Shown piece after piece: positions 11,675 through 23,982 of a DNA stretch of 64,000 nt (position 1 is the stretch's first letter; every line of letters begins with the position of its first letter). A model generated the notes under the pieces. That model was not told the origin of the DNA, ran no database searches, and was given only the letters and a program-made list of their open reading frames with translations. Origin of the DNA: Drechslerella dactyloides (taxonomy: Eukaryota; Ascomycota; Orbiliomycetes; Orbiliales; Orbiliaceae); contig JAGTWJ010000002.1 of NCBI GenBank assembly GCA_020064725.1, positions 868,001 to 932,000 on the forward strand. Direction: 5' to 3'. Position numbers and translations under genes: made by a program.

Positions 11675-14100
11675 GGATGAAGGCACAGCCTAGTTCTCTA
11701 CGCTTATACAAGGGGAGCGCCGCAAGGTTCTATTTTCTGCTTCTTTTTACCCACAACCTCTGGTTATGCGTCTCGTATTCTCCTGCCTTCAAAATTTCTA
11801 AAATTTCTAGTTCCTTTATTTCGTTCTTTTTTCCGTTTGGAGCTATAGGGTATTCTCGATATATCATGACTGGATCCTATAGACGGTAAAAAGAGGTGGA
11901 ATTACCCGCCACCAGTTTATGATGTCATTTTTGTTGTTGTTTTAAGATTTTTATATTCTGATGACAAGCGTCTTGTCTTAGCCCATAGCTTGCTCCGATC
12001 ATCCGTCTTTCCTTTGTGTTTTCAAGGTGACTCTCCCTTGCCTCTACACATTCTAAAACGCCTCTCCTTTCCTCTCATTTTCTCTTTCCTTTCACCCTTT
12101 ATTTTCTAGCTATGATACCTCTTCGGTTCGTGTAGTGTACAAGTACATTTTTATCTTTGTGTTTTTTTTAGCAGTTTTCAAGGTCGGCCTGCATTATCCA
12201 TTTTCCTCGTTCCCTTTGTACCATTTCTCTCTATGAAATAAAATTTTCAAGTGCCTTAGCCTTCTGTCAACTGACGCGACAAACAACAAATTTCCTATGA
12301 TAGTGGATTGTTTTGTCAAGTATATCCGTTCTGACATGGAGTTGCCTTCTATTCTCAGCGTAAATTCTATTCTTATCGGGGCATTCTTATGGGAAAGGGA
12401 GAGGTAAACGGGGTTTCTTCCCATCCATCCCTTTCCGATCGAGTCCTCTTTCATTTTCATTATCAGGATTCAGATGCGGGAAGATTATTTCTTGTCTACT
12501 ATTACTCCTACGACTCTGGCTGTGTATTAGTAGATGGATTTTCTATTGCGCCACCGACTTATAGAAGCATACGTATTAATGTTCATGCACAAGACACGCA
12601 AACGCAAAGCTCTGCATCTGCGCCCGAAAATAATTGTTTCGCTTGCAGCGACGTCTTCGGGCCCGTAAATTACTCGCATACATCGCATGGATGCTATGAA
12701 ACGGGGAGAAGGTATCGCGATATGCACATATGTCAACGTGGTTTCACAGGAACTTGGGGAATGTGGACGGCTAGGTGCCGTGATAGGTGTCTCCTGGCAT
12801 TCCGGCATATGTACATTTCATGGATGCGCATAAACGCTATCGCGACGGAAATTGATGGCTGTGGGGCGACATTTAAGGACATGAACCTGCAGGATTATTA
12901 ATACATGTGTCAACCCAATGCATATGTGACATCCAGGACAATTAATCACGGCGCAGAAGGACAGAGGGACAGGCGACAAGATCCAAGGCAAGATTAATTG
13001 ATAACATGCGTCAATGGCCAGCTCAGCCTAAGCGGTGCCTGAGATCTAGATGCGGAGCCAGAGCTGGAGTCAAAGTAACCGTAATATAAGAGAAGGCAGA
13101 TATATCCATCCGAAATGGGGTTTCTTGCGGGTCCGAATTGGAATGGTATAGATGGACTGATTCGCGTACCTGCCTGCGCCACTCCAACGTCACGCGACTG
13201 TTAATCTCCCACTGCAGTACTGCGCCAGCGGGTTTCATATTAGTTCTCTGGAAGCCAGAGTACATTACTCACTAAAGTGAATTAAGGAGCTTCAGAGCAT
13301 GCTTCGCTGGAGGTCTCTTTCCGGAATTCCCCTTAGAGCTTAGAAAACGGATTTAAAGGTTTAGCGTTTCGTGTGGACTTGAGCTACCTCTATGATCATA
13401 CGAGGCTGCAGGAGATTAGTATTCTATGCGTTCGATGGATAAATCAATTGTGTAGTCGAGCTCGTCCCATTGATATGCCGGGAGTGTGCGTGAAACAGTT
13501 TATCTTCAAAGGTAGAATCGAACATTGTGGTCATATATGACAACGATGGCGGCGTAAACCTTTCTATTAAAAACACACAGTATCCTGCGACCCACAAGTC
13601 GTTGACTACGCAGCGGAACTATAAGTATCTAGTCAGGTGCTCCGGACTATTATATGCATGTATCTTCATCGTGACAAAGTGGCGTATGAGTCTTGATAAC
13701 GGGATAACGGCGCCGCGCCGTGCGGATTTTAAATTAAACAGAGTGCTGAGCTTCGATCTTTAAAGGCGCTAAGCTCCTATTACATGCAGGAAATTGCGCA
13801 ACTGATACTTGTACTCAAGCCAGAGGGCTGTGTGAGATGCGAGCTCCAGCTCAGGTAATGAAAATTACAGAACTCCTATTGTCCCTCAGGCCTAAGAGCT
13901 GCCCCGAAGCCAGACGTAATCGGAATATGTCCTTCAGCTTGACATGCGGCTTAATTATACTATCAATCCTGCACCTGTCCCACACTGAAATCAAACTAAT
14001 CCAAAATTTCATAGTATGCACGTGTGCGTACAGATCTGTATTACTGTAGGCCACTGGGCGCTATGATCACCCTTTGTAATATCAGACGATTACCTCCGTT
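11675..14100. other. Intergenic, 3' flank of the large gene
   Basis: The first several hundred bases are pyrimidine-rich (TTTC/CCTTT tracts), consistent with a 3' UTR and terminator region. The rest is AT-balanced sequence with one 170-codon open frame at 12389-12901 that I do not accept as a gene. No RNA gene was recognised. Confidence 0.5.
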
Positions 14101-14987
14101 TTAATCATCGTACGCGCACCAAGATTCGCGATTGACAGTAACCTTGCGCGCTACAGTATCAAAGACAACCTCTGGGCATTTATCCTTGATAATGTTCTTT
14201 TCCGGGTCGAATACCTCGGAGACAGGGATAGAGAGGTAATCCGGATATGATTGGATTCCAATGACGCCCTTCTGGTATCCCGTAATGCCTCTGATCAATG
14301 GATAGAAAACTCGAATAATGCCAGGCTCGTCCTTTCCAAGGACAACCCCGATGTATCGGGACGCATTGCCACATATTTTACGCCCACCATCGCCGGTTGG
14401 CACACCGGTCTCACAGACACTCCAATAGAGGTGATAGTGAGGCATTGGCAATCCTGAGTGGGGCTTGGTATATCCGCCCTCGACATCTGTTCTGTCGCCC
14501 CTCGGCCTTAGGGATAGACCTCTCCAAAATGGCAGGATGGAGGTACCCGGGATGCAACCGACGCCTGAATTGCTACCACTGCAAGTGAGTGGGTCCACCG
14601 GGAGGGGCTGTTCAGGGGTGGTCGGAACGCTGGCAACGGGCTTGTCGAGTGAGATTATACCATTGATTGATATATAGATCATGTCGCTCGTTTTGTTGAA
14701 TATGGTGATTGGGAACCGAAGCTTCAACTTTGTCCAAGCGTTTGAAAGTGCTTCCACGTCCTCTTCCGTGGTATTGAGGTTGTTTTGCCAGAAAATGCCA
14801 CCATCGCCCCAATCACCTGGGATATCTTCAACTATAAAACACCACGATTAGACTTGAACAACAATGAATATTTGAGGTGACCTTGAGGGATTTAACACTT
14901 ACAGGCAACATCGGTGTTGCGGGCTGGGAGCACAGCTGCTGATACCACAGCTATTAAAGTAGCCCCAAAAGCAGCCTTCAGAAGCAT
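14101..14987 (-). CDS. Secreted protein, 271 aa, function unknown
   Basis: Exon 1 (14903-14987) and exon 2 (14101-14831) are joined across a 71-nt intron (GTAAGT...TTATAG), giving 271 residues. The N-terminus is a clear signal peptide (MLLKAAFGATLIAVVSAA), with cleavage likely near AVLPARN. The mature protein has potential N-glycosylation sites (NNLNTT, FNKTS, GNAS). It has five cysteines, spaced through the second half apart from the last, which is close to the C-terminus. The stretch around FPITIFN...ISINGIISL resembles the start of beta-sandwich domains such as NIDO, where a beta strand is followed by an N-G turn. That resemblance is weak and based on memory of the pattern. A secreted or wall-associated role is inferred from the signal peptide alone. 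Confidence 0.75.
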
Positions 14988-16450
14988 GTTGTACTGAGTG
15001 TAAAATTATAGCAAATGAAGTGCTAGGTAGAAGCTGGGGCAAACTGCATGCCAGTTAGTCGATAATTCGCGAGCCCTGAAAAGTCTACGTAGCCATAGGC
15101 AATAGATCCATATCTAGCTAACATATGGCGATGTGTAATACTTACTTACTCGATCGATCAAGTAGCTCTTATCTGGGGCTGTGGATGTACAGAGAGTCTG
15201 GCTATGAAGTCTCGGTTTTCTGAAAACTTGACGCTTTATATAATCGTTGTTCGTTAGGTATCTAGGTTCCATATATCCGGAGTCGGCCGAGGATATCGAT
15301 GATAGGTTCTACAATTCTCATAGCATCGCAGATATAATTGCTATATTTATGTACCTTTCCCACAAGTGCTACCCGACTAATCCTTGAATAAGCATTCCCA
15401 TGACCTTGAAGTGTCGATCAACTGCTATGGTTGGCGTATTTACATATATGGACGATGTTTGTAGACTGCCGTAAGTTGAACCGATGTAGAGTTTTACTTC
15501 GAAAGCTTGAGCATCCTAAGGAACAAAGCTGCCTCTCGTAGCTAGATTTCAGCTTAAGGAAAGGTCAAAATATTCGTCGGGTCACACCTTCCAATCTTAA
15601 ACTTGAAGGAGTGTTACTCTTCTGATATATGCTCCTTCTAAATTTGTTATCCCTGCTCTTGATGGTAACATATCTTCATATGCATTGCATGCTCTACTGG
15701 GGTGCCATCACCAAAAAAATAGAGTTAGATTCCTATTAATATTTTGAGGAGCTTGGCAACGGCTTGTAAAGATTCGGTATCAATTAACGTGAGGGTTAAC
15801 TAAGTATCACGGGTTCATTCAACTCGGGGGCCTCAATACTGGATTTCCACAATTGGCTGACCCCATTTGATCGAGTGTTTTAGCATATGAATCCGTACAC
15901 CGCCCGTATGCTACAATTGTATCGACCGGGGAGAAGCCACAGATACTCGGCCCGTCCCGCCTCGCCGACTTGCTCTTCTCCAATCGCATGATATTAGGCA
16001 GTTATGATCACATGTGTTTAGGGAAATTGCAACACTATATGCGTTGCAACGCCTCCCACCAGCCACAATGGGGTGTAACGAATGTAAAGTTTATCAGTAT
16101 CTCACCAACAGGTGCTTCCTTCATTGACTTCTAGAATTAATCCACCCAAAGGTTAAGCGAGGCCATTGTCAGCTCCTGCTTCACGCTGAGACCGTCCCAG
16201 TCAAAGTATACCTGGTATATAACATTTTCAAAAACGGATGAAAGAGCTTGGTGCATTGCACAGCAAATGCTGTCTTACTCATATTCAGATTAACCCAAAC
16301 GCCGTATGAACATACAAGGAAAAAGAAAAGATTAGAATTAAGAGGCTAGCTCCCCCGGTCCCTGATATGGTAGAAATGCTAGCTGCATGGTGTAAAGTAT
16401 AATATCCAAATGTAACACTACTCTTGCGCCGGATGGCTATCTTTCATTCC
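14988..16450. other. Intergenic, 1.5 kb
   Basis: Moderately AT-rich sequence between two minus-strand genes, containing the promoter of the secreted protein and the 3' flank of the 717-residue gene. I see no coding frame, RNA gene or repeat that stands out. Confidence 0.5.
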
Positions 16451-18691
16451 CTATGACCAATAAAGAGGTTCAAATGGAATTGGAGTGTTCGAAACATTCC
16501 AGGGGTCACGGTCAAGGTAGCGTTGAAAGAGCATGGACTTGGCTGTGAACAGAATGCTGTGGTGAAATGGATTCTGATCTTGATCGTCCTGCTCTTCGCA
16601 GAAACTGACCAATTTTTCTAAGACGGGCTCGACGTAACGAACCAATCCTCGCTTTGTCATTAGATCGGTAGCCAATTCGATGAAGCCAGCAGTGGGGTCG
16701 CTTTCAACGTAGGATATCAACGGATTGCACCTAACGATGCGTGCGACTATCGGAAAGATTTGCATCGCCATTTGGGTCTGCTGTATCGATTCCAGATATT
16801 TGTGCTGTTTTGCATAGGCGTCTGCCTTCAAGCGTAGGAAATCCAGACAGCACTTTGTGAGTCTGTATTGCATCGCATTGTTGAGTTCTATCCTGTCAGA
16901 CCTTCCATTGTTTTCGTCGGCTGGGCGTGAGACACAGCATAATACCACTGCGATGGCCTCTTCCAGAAAGTTTGCGATTTGGAGAGCGACATTGGGGCGG
17001 TCTATCTGTATCTGAACCCTCATGGCAGCTAGAACAGTATCGAAAATGAGAGGCTGACTGGGAACGAGACTGGCGAGAACACGCCGAGATGGCCTCGCTG
17101 GAGAGGATCCCTGGAGTTTCCTGCTGAGAGAAGATAAGATGGCACATTCTTCGACATGACCGGCGCAGTAATCCAGTGGTAGGGTCAGTGCTGTAACTTT
17201 CAGAGCCGGGACAGTGAGATCTTTAGGACACAAGCACCCTCCATCTGCCCTTTCACCCAAAGCGCTGCAGTCGGGCTTGCAAGATATCCTTTCCCGCAGA
17301 CTGTCACACCAAACAGCGATTCGGATGGCGTCAGAGATGGCGTGTTTCCGTGTATACACCTCGGCAATGTTGTAGAAAGTGTCCAGCCAGACGGAAAATG
17401 GCTTCTGAATGTGTAAGTCTCGGCAGAGCTGAAACAGTACCAATTTTTTTACGACAGGCCGGCCGAAATACTTGCTAACGAGGGGCATAGAGGCAAAAAT
17501 CAATTTCATAATGTGCCAAACGCTGCTGTTTTCGGGGTCTAGCAGGTTGAAAAGCTTCACGGAGAGGCGGTGGATGTGTAGGAGATCGTCCATTGTGCAG
17601 GTGACTTTCGATGCTTCAACTTCCGGTGCGTCCGATTCCGGGCCTAGACCGTATGCCCTTGTATATTCTGGATTTACCAGTTGGTATTCAGGCGCTTCAT
17701 CGTTTAGTAAGCTGAATGCTTCAAGAACGCATGCAACCACATCTGGGATCTTGGTGTCTCCAGCAATGTCTGCGTAGTTGAGCAGGAGTTTGAGCTTTCT
17801 TGAGGCCCAGGGTTCCGGTGGGGTATAAATGGGCTGCCCATCTGGAAAAAAAGTCTCTAGGAAGCGCGAGGTCAGGCTTGGGTTGAGATAATTTCGGGAT
17901 TTTGAGTGAGCGACTAGTTCCCGCTCATACTGAGACAATCGGTCATCAGAGCTCAGCTCGTTGAATTCGTATGTGAATCTGATTGCAGATTCTGCAAAGG
18001 CTTGGATCCAACTTAGTAAATCCGAACGGAAAGGCTCCGATATTACGAGAGCCCGCTGTTGTAATAATGATAGCACCGCATTTAGCTCGTCTGCCTCAAA
18101 ATACTCAGCTACTTTTGAGACAATTGCTGTGCCGTCCTGAAGTGCTGGTATGCACCAAAGATATGGCAAGAGGTTTTCGACGGAGTCTTCGAAAATATCT
18201 ACATCGATGAATAAAACCTCGATGTTGGATTCAGGGCCATTGGGAAATCCCTGAAGAGTCTGAAAATGCTCCAGCACTATCTTATCATTTGTGAAACCGA
18301 CTTGGCTCTCCGGAGACATCTTGGGAAAGTATTTTTCGAAGATGCTCTCATGAATCTTGCTGGCATCAGGATGCGGTTGTGAGGTCTGGGTAATAGTCCT
18401 AGACGGTACTGCGTTATGATCGCGGAATGTGCTATTGCTAGGATCATCAATTCGCGGTAAATTGGTATCAAGATCGGGGCATTCTAGAGCTGGCTGCAAG
18501 TCGCGCCACGCAACAGATCAGCTATCGCGTCCGCTTTGTATTTGATTTTTGAATCCCGAAGGAACCTATAGAACACCTACCTCTCTACATTCAAGACCAG
18601 TTAGGTTATCGAAGCTCTCGCGAGGGGAAAGCGTGCGACCCGCTGGTTGCGCAGCTGAAGTCGCGGCAGGGCTGTCATCCATTATGCTCAT
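16451..18691 (-). CDS. Orphan protein, 717 aa, function unknown
   Basis: Exon 1 is 18581-18691 (37 codons, ATG at 18691). It is spliced through an 87-nt intron (GTAGGT...TTGCAG) to exon 2, 16451-18493, giving 717 residues in phase 0. The long exon alone has no ATG near its start, which is why the upstream exon is needed. The protein is mostly helical and soluble in appearance, with no signal peptide or membrane helix. Cysteines are concentrated near residues 415-480 (CKPDCSALGERADGGCLC and nearby), which could bind metal, but the spacing matches no zinc motif I know. The C-terminal half shows alternating helices reminiscent of helical-repeat proteins. A Clr5-like fragment lies directly upstream on the same strand (18729-19327), so this may once have been the C-terminal part of a Clr5-domain protein. 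That link is speculative. Confidence 0.7.
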
Positions 18692-18728
18692 GGGTGAAGG
18701 TTGCAACATCCCAGGACTCGATGCGATG

Positions 18729-19327
18729 TCTAAGGGTAACCACCCCCATATGGATCATCAGCCCTCACATAGAGGTGTGAATCGATTTGATGATGTGTAA
18801 TGGTCGAGGTGACTGGTAATTCAGTGATTAAATTCACACCTTGGAACTCTTTTCCGTCGCTTTGCAAAATTCGGTCGAGTTGGCTTTGCTTGACTCGCTG
18901 GCCGGAATCGCCAAAACGCCATCCTCGGATGCATTTTCCCTTTCGTCGAGCTAGTTTTTCGGTTTCGAAAATGTGCTTTCGATGCCGTTGTCGAATGTTG
19001 CGATTGGAGATATTCAGCTCTTTGAGCAACCGTTTGAATTGGTGGATTCTGACGGTTTGTCCGTGTTTGCTGTTAGTGTTCTTGCGAACGATATATCGGC
19101 GAGGCTGCGCCTTTTCGCCATGCGGGGAATCAACGGTAATCTCACTTTATGGGAACCCCTCGCCGATTTAGGTCAGCGAGGATAGATAGCTGTGGTCGCC
19201 CCTTCTTGACCTCTGCGATAACGTATTCCTTGATGTCGTCCCAGTCGGATTTGCGTTTGTATTGGCGTTTCTGGCGTCCTGCGCCGGAGCACTGCGTAAT
19301 CGTCAACACGGCGCCGATGGAGGCCAT
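18729..19327 (-). pseudogene. Frameshifted Clr5-like DNA-binding remnant
   Basis: Two adjacent minus-strand segments in different frames read as one protein. From the ATG at 19327 the first frame gives about 60 residues, including KSDWDDIKEYVIAEVKKG and LADLNRRGV, then meets a stop. A second frame, from about 19160 down to 18729, continues with TVRIHQFKRLLKELNIS and RNIRQRHRKHIFETEKLARR. The pattern of a Trp-containing helix, a spacer, then a basic helix resembles the fungal Clr5 domain or related helix-turn-helix repeats. No splice pair clearly removes the frame break, so I call it a frameshifted remnant. An unrecognised intron (for example a GTCAAG donor with GCGCAG acceptor) is the main alternative. 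Confidence 0.45.
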
Positions 19328-21229
19328 TGCTGATGGCCAAGATTTCGAATACAAGTCCAAGGATTAGCAGTCTAGCTCATGAAACAAGGCGCAAGTCTAT
19401 GTCCATAGGAGTGGAAGTTTAAGTGGTGTAGGTTTATGTGTGCTTATGAAAACTGGTGGCTAGTTTGTAAATTCCACTGGTCATATCGAGTGGCTTATAT
19501 AGAATCGTCGGCGACGCTAACTTATACATTGATTTTCGCATCATCTTTCGGCATATCGACATGTCTGTCGGAGGCTGGCTGTGTTCCTACAGAAGGGCAC
19601 CATGTGCCTGAGGGCTCGCTTGCTGTCCTTGCTTTCTCAGGCCCTGGCACCGATCCGCCAATCAAATGAGGATAAAAGTTCAGTTCGCGAACATTCGATC
19701 GATTTTGGCCAATTGGAAGAGCTCAAAAGTCGATTTCGCCCTGCATAGTTCGGTCACAACACCGTCCAATAGTGCAGATGCCTGCGGGTCGGGGTGCGCG
19801 AAGGTTCTCTCTTGGAACTGAAGCGGCCGGCAGGCGGACTCGCTTGTAGCATCCTGCACGCTGGTCTCTGGGATGCACGGCGGAAAGAAGGTACTGGCCT
19901 GGAACAAACGTTGTTAGCTCACGCACGAAGCTCGTCCTGCCCTCGAAACTAACCGCGCTGTCACGTTTGAGGAGAGAAATCGGTGACCGGTTTCGCAAGA
20001 GGAAATTTAATTGCCTGGATGCATGCATACGAGCCACTTTACACGTACGCTCCACTTTAGCCACTTTACACGCTCCACTTTTGAATTCCACTTGATCGCG
20101 TTTTTTGTAATTTTCTGCGCGGTAGCTATAGTGGCGATACTAATGCAATTTGGGTATATTAATTGCATATGAGATATTATTAATTTGCATATCGTACGCG
20201 TATATTGTCTCGCGTCCAATATTGGGCTTGATTGATATACTTAATTGATATACATAAGCTATTGCATTGCGGATATCGCAGAATGGGTCCTGCAGTTTGT
20301 TCTACTATTGCGGACTACGCTCGTGGCCCCTGGCGCTCTGGCTTTGAGGTTATCGCAGGATCACGAAATTTAGGCCAATTCGAAGAATAATTGTCTTGCA
20401 GGCCAAACTGCACGAATTCGCGAAACGCAGGTGGACGTCAGGAAGAATATTTTTCTCGCAAGTGGATAGATTAATGGGTCAATCTCTAAGTTAACCTGGT
20501 GAAGTGAAAATAAATGCCTGCTGTCCTTCTAGTTTGGACGAAAGAGAGGGAAAAAAAATTACAGACGAATGAAATCCTCCGCAGATTATAATTAATATTA
20601 CACATTATGATGATGATAGTACTAGTAAGGGTAACCGGTGCGCATAAGCCATATCGCGAAACAACGACAATCCAGGTTCGATCAATCTCTGCTTGGACTG
20701 ATCTGTGGCGGAAAGCAAGAATCGCTACGTGCATGAAGGAGTGTAGTAAAGAAAAAACATCGAACTTTTGGGAGACAGAGCAAAAAAAAACCGGTATGGT
20801 GGAAGTCTAACAAATGAAAGAGGGTAAGAAGGGAAAGGGGCGGAAGGATATATGGAAAGGAAATGAGAAAAAATATCCAACTCCGAAGAAGAATTCGAAG
20901 AAAACCTCCGCTATAACGCCGTTAAAACCATCCCTGAATATGAGAGTTCTGAAAACGTTCGAGAAAGAGCTGTGATGAAAAAGGAATGATACAAAGGAGA
21001 AATCTTTTGAAAAATAAATATAGATAAATAATGTAGTAATAATACAAAGGAAAAATAAGTTTTACGATGTTTTTGGGTTTTGATGTTTGTGGGTGATCGG
21101 GAAAGAATGAAGGGAGGGTAGATGAGCTTGCGCAGTGCGTCATTGAGAAGAAGGAAGGAAGAGGAGGGGGAAATGCGATGAGAAGAGGTATCAAGAATAG
21201 CTGCCACAAAGCGACGTCGGCGTCCGAGC
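19328..21229. other. Intergenic, 1.9 kb
   Basis: Mixed sequence with AT-rich patches. Short open frames are present but none has splice support or protein-like composition. The right end is the 3' flank of the gene ending at 21230, with purine-rich tracts (AAGGAGGAAG type). Confidence 0.5.
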
Positions 21230-21682
21230 TTAGATATCCCGGCCGTCCGACGCCTTCTTCACCAGTTCCTTCAGCCACTCCATCTTGATCCCGCGTTCCA
21301 GGGTCACGCTCTTCATCTTCTCAATTTTCTTCATCGCGTCGATAACCCAGTCTTGGCAGTTCCATCCCCTGTTGACATTGTCGACCTCCAAGCTGGCGAA
21401 GAGGGCTTCGAGCTTGGCGACGTCCTTCTCGTAGATCTTGCCGACATGCAGGACGTGCGACAGGCTCTGCGATTTCAGGACGTATACGTCGTCACGGTGT
21501 CGGTATTCGAACAACGGGTGGCCGTGGATGACGTGGTGGGCTGTGCCGGGGTGGGAGAGGGACTTTGTGATGATGATTGCCCAGTGGTCGGGTTTTTGGT
21601 TGCCGTTGGCGTCGAGGCCACGGTCGTAGGCGGCGATGTAGATCTGGAGAGCGGACTGGCGCCTGAGGAAGTTGAACATCAT
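21230..21682 (-). CDS. DUF6914-like fungal protein, 150 aa
   Basis: The ATG at 21682 gives a 150-residue soluble protein; a longer frame upstream has only a TTG. It contains HWAIIITKS with His33, an HxxHGH segment at about 50-55, and NCQDWV with Cys109 near the C-terminal third. The order of a His-bearing strand followed later by a Cys-Gln-Asp-Trp helix is what I recall for the DUF6914 family, common in fungi and of unknown function. The possible His/Cys pair recalls papain-fold deamidating or proteolytic enzymes, but catalysis is not shown. A second ATG immediately follows the first, so the start could be one residue shorter. Confidence 0.65.
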   Translation of the reverse strand: MMFNFLRRQSALQIYIAAYDRGLDANGNQKPDHWAIIITKSLSHPGTAHHVIHGHPLFEYRHRDDVYVLKSQSLSHVLHVGKIYEKDVAKLEALFASLEVDNVNRGWNCQDWVIDAMKKIEKMKSVTLERGIKMEWLKELVKKASDGRDI

Positions 21683-23982
21683 TTCGGAGAAAGTTGAGGT
21701 GGTTGAAGCGGAGTTAGGTTGCAAGTAATTGGAGATTCGGAGTAGCTATGGAGCTGTCGGAAAGCTATATGGTGTGGTAGGTTGGATCGGGTATAGTGTC
21801 TGTGATTATGTATAGTATTTGATCGGTATGTTGGATGATATTGCGAGTGGTGGTGATTATTGAAATGATCGATCAGGTTGTATCCGTCGGACTAGCTAAA
21901 GTGACAGAATTCGATCAACGAAATGAGACGCTTTTGCTTCAACTTTTGTTGCTTGTGTGAAGAAGAAGAATGATGATGGTAGTAATAATAGAGTAGTAGT
22001 AGTAGACGAGCAAAAGGGTATATAGGAAAGTATATAATAGCGAATCGAAGGGCAAAAAAACCGACGAAGATGCAACAAATGGAACTAAGGAGTGTGAGGA
22101 AGGATCGATGCTGAGTTGGCTGTGTGGTATTTTTTCTATATGAATCTGCCCCGCAGAATATCGATCCAACGATGAATAATTAAACGCCGATGGGGAAGAA
22201 AGAAAGAAAGAAAGTAAAAGACGGCTCTAGAACAGGTCCCCGTCCGATCTTAAAGCTCTTCCGCCGCTTGAGTATTTTCGAGCTGACCCATCGCGAAGAA
22301 TTTTAAAAATGCCCCGGCCCGCGACTGCTCTGGGACGCCATCGATGAGATCCAATCTACACAAGCTGCAAGCCTCAGACGGTGCAGCTGCGGGCTTGATT
22401 TGATCCACAGAGCATGAGAAATGGCCTTTCCCTGTTTGTGGATGCGCGCGTCTAGTCTGGCTGGTGCGCGCACCTGATTGGCCGTTGGCGTTTCTCCACT
22501 GGCATCCCCTTCGCAGAATTTCAGAATTACCATCCGGCAAGAAATGCAGATTTATTTTAAACTCCTGGGCCAGGGGCCCCTGGCACTCGGCTGTACCTGC
22601 GCGTCCTGAGCAAATCTGAGAGACCGCGCTGGGCCAGTCGCGAGGCAAATTAACGCTGGCGAGAGATGTACAGGTAATTGGAAGCTCCCATGCGATCGCA
22701 TCTCGAAGACCCCGCTTTTAATTCCATGGATTCATGTTCCGATGCATCTTACATTGCGGTCTTAAGATCTTATGCTGCATTGTTTCTTTGCCCGACTGAG
22801 GCTTCACTTCACGAATGTTCGGATTCAACATTACAGGTAGCCCCGAGACGTGCTGCTTTACACGGTTGCCGGCGTAATTGTCGGGCAAATTTATTATAAC
22901 GTATCGATACAAGGCTGCCTGGATCCATATCCGCTTTTTATAACTCGAAACCACCGGCTGTCCCCTTCGCCTGGGCCTTTCCCACATTATCTCGTTTCAC
23001 ATCTTTGGGCAAACAATCGCGACCACCACCGTGGCCTGTGAATGGTGTGCGGTGCGGCGGGGAACCGAGACTGGACCGACTAGTGAATGGAATGACCAGG
23101 GACGAAGGAAGCCTACGCTAAGGCCCGCCTCCTACGCTAGTCTTACGTCCTGTGGGCGGCGCCGTTACATCGAAGCTGCATTCCTCCATCCGTGAGTGAG
23201 TATAGTATCGCTTCCTGAACCCGGGCACAAGAGAGAGCGTAACGTTCGTCCCAGGCGATGTTCGAAGCACCGCCAGCACATCCAGACGAGCAAACCGACC
23301 GGGGTCGCGCTTTAGTACAATTACAAGTATACATGTATACTTCTCTCGGGGAAATGTCTTGAATCGATTCTAACAATAGCAATAGTCGTCCTCTGATATT
23401 AATATTACCGCCTGAATTGGATCTCGCTCGGAGAATTAGCACGATAGCCTGCGGCCGCGGTGACTGAGCGAGCGAGCGAAGAAGCCCCTCCGGATCCGGC
23501 ACTCTGCAAACCTGAGATCTCGCCAGGGTTTGAGGATCGCGAGCTCTCTGTCTGAAGTTGATCTCTCCCATCGTTCGACCTCTCCGCCGGCTCCACCCGC
23601 TCGGGTACCGTTTTGGATTCTGATTCGACTTTTCCGTTTCATCTCGACTCGAAACCTGGCCAGGTCCGCACACGCATAACACGCACGCACGCACGCAGTA
23701 GGTATACTGTCCGACACACGTACATACATTACACGCCAGTATGCGCAGCACCAGCAGCCGCACCGCATGAATGAATGACCGCATGATCTTGGCCCTCTTG
23801 ACCTCGTGTTCGAGATCGAGAGCTCGCCCCTCTCACCTCTCCCTCGTCTCGTCGCCACCGCCGAGCAGCAGCTGTCGGTGCATGCATGCAGGCTGCACAG
23901 AGTGAGGACCGAGTAACGTAACGTAACCGTCGGAAGCAATCGATTGCCTTTGCATTGCATTGCGTATGCGTACGTCCGAAAC
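21683..23982. other. Intergenic between divergent genes, 2.3 kb
   Basis: Divergent promoter space between the 150-residue protein and the kinase-like gene. It holds a (GAAA)n run near 22198-22214 and a (CACG)n run at 23681-23697. Several open frames of 60-210 codons on the minus strand lack credible composition. No gene is called. Confidence 0.5.

Noticed and set aside
12389..12901. 170-codon plus-strand open frame after the large gene
   Set aside because: It has an ATG but an irregular, Cys/Arg/Tyr-rich composition with no domain, signal peptide or splice partner. It overlaps likely 3' flank.
22250..22648. 132-codon minus-strand frame
   Set aside because: It starts at TTG, has no domain, and its composition is non-specific.
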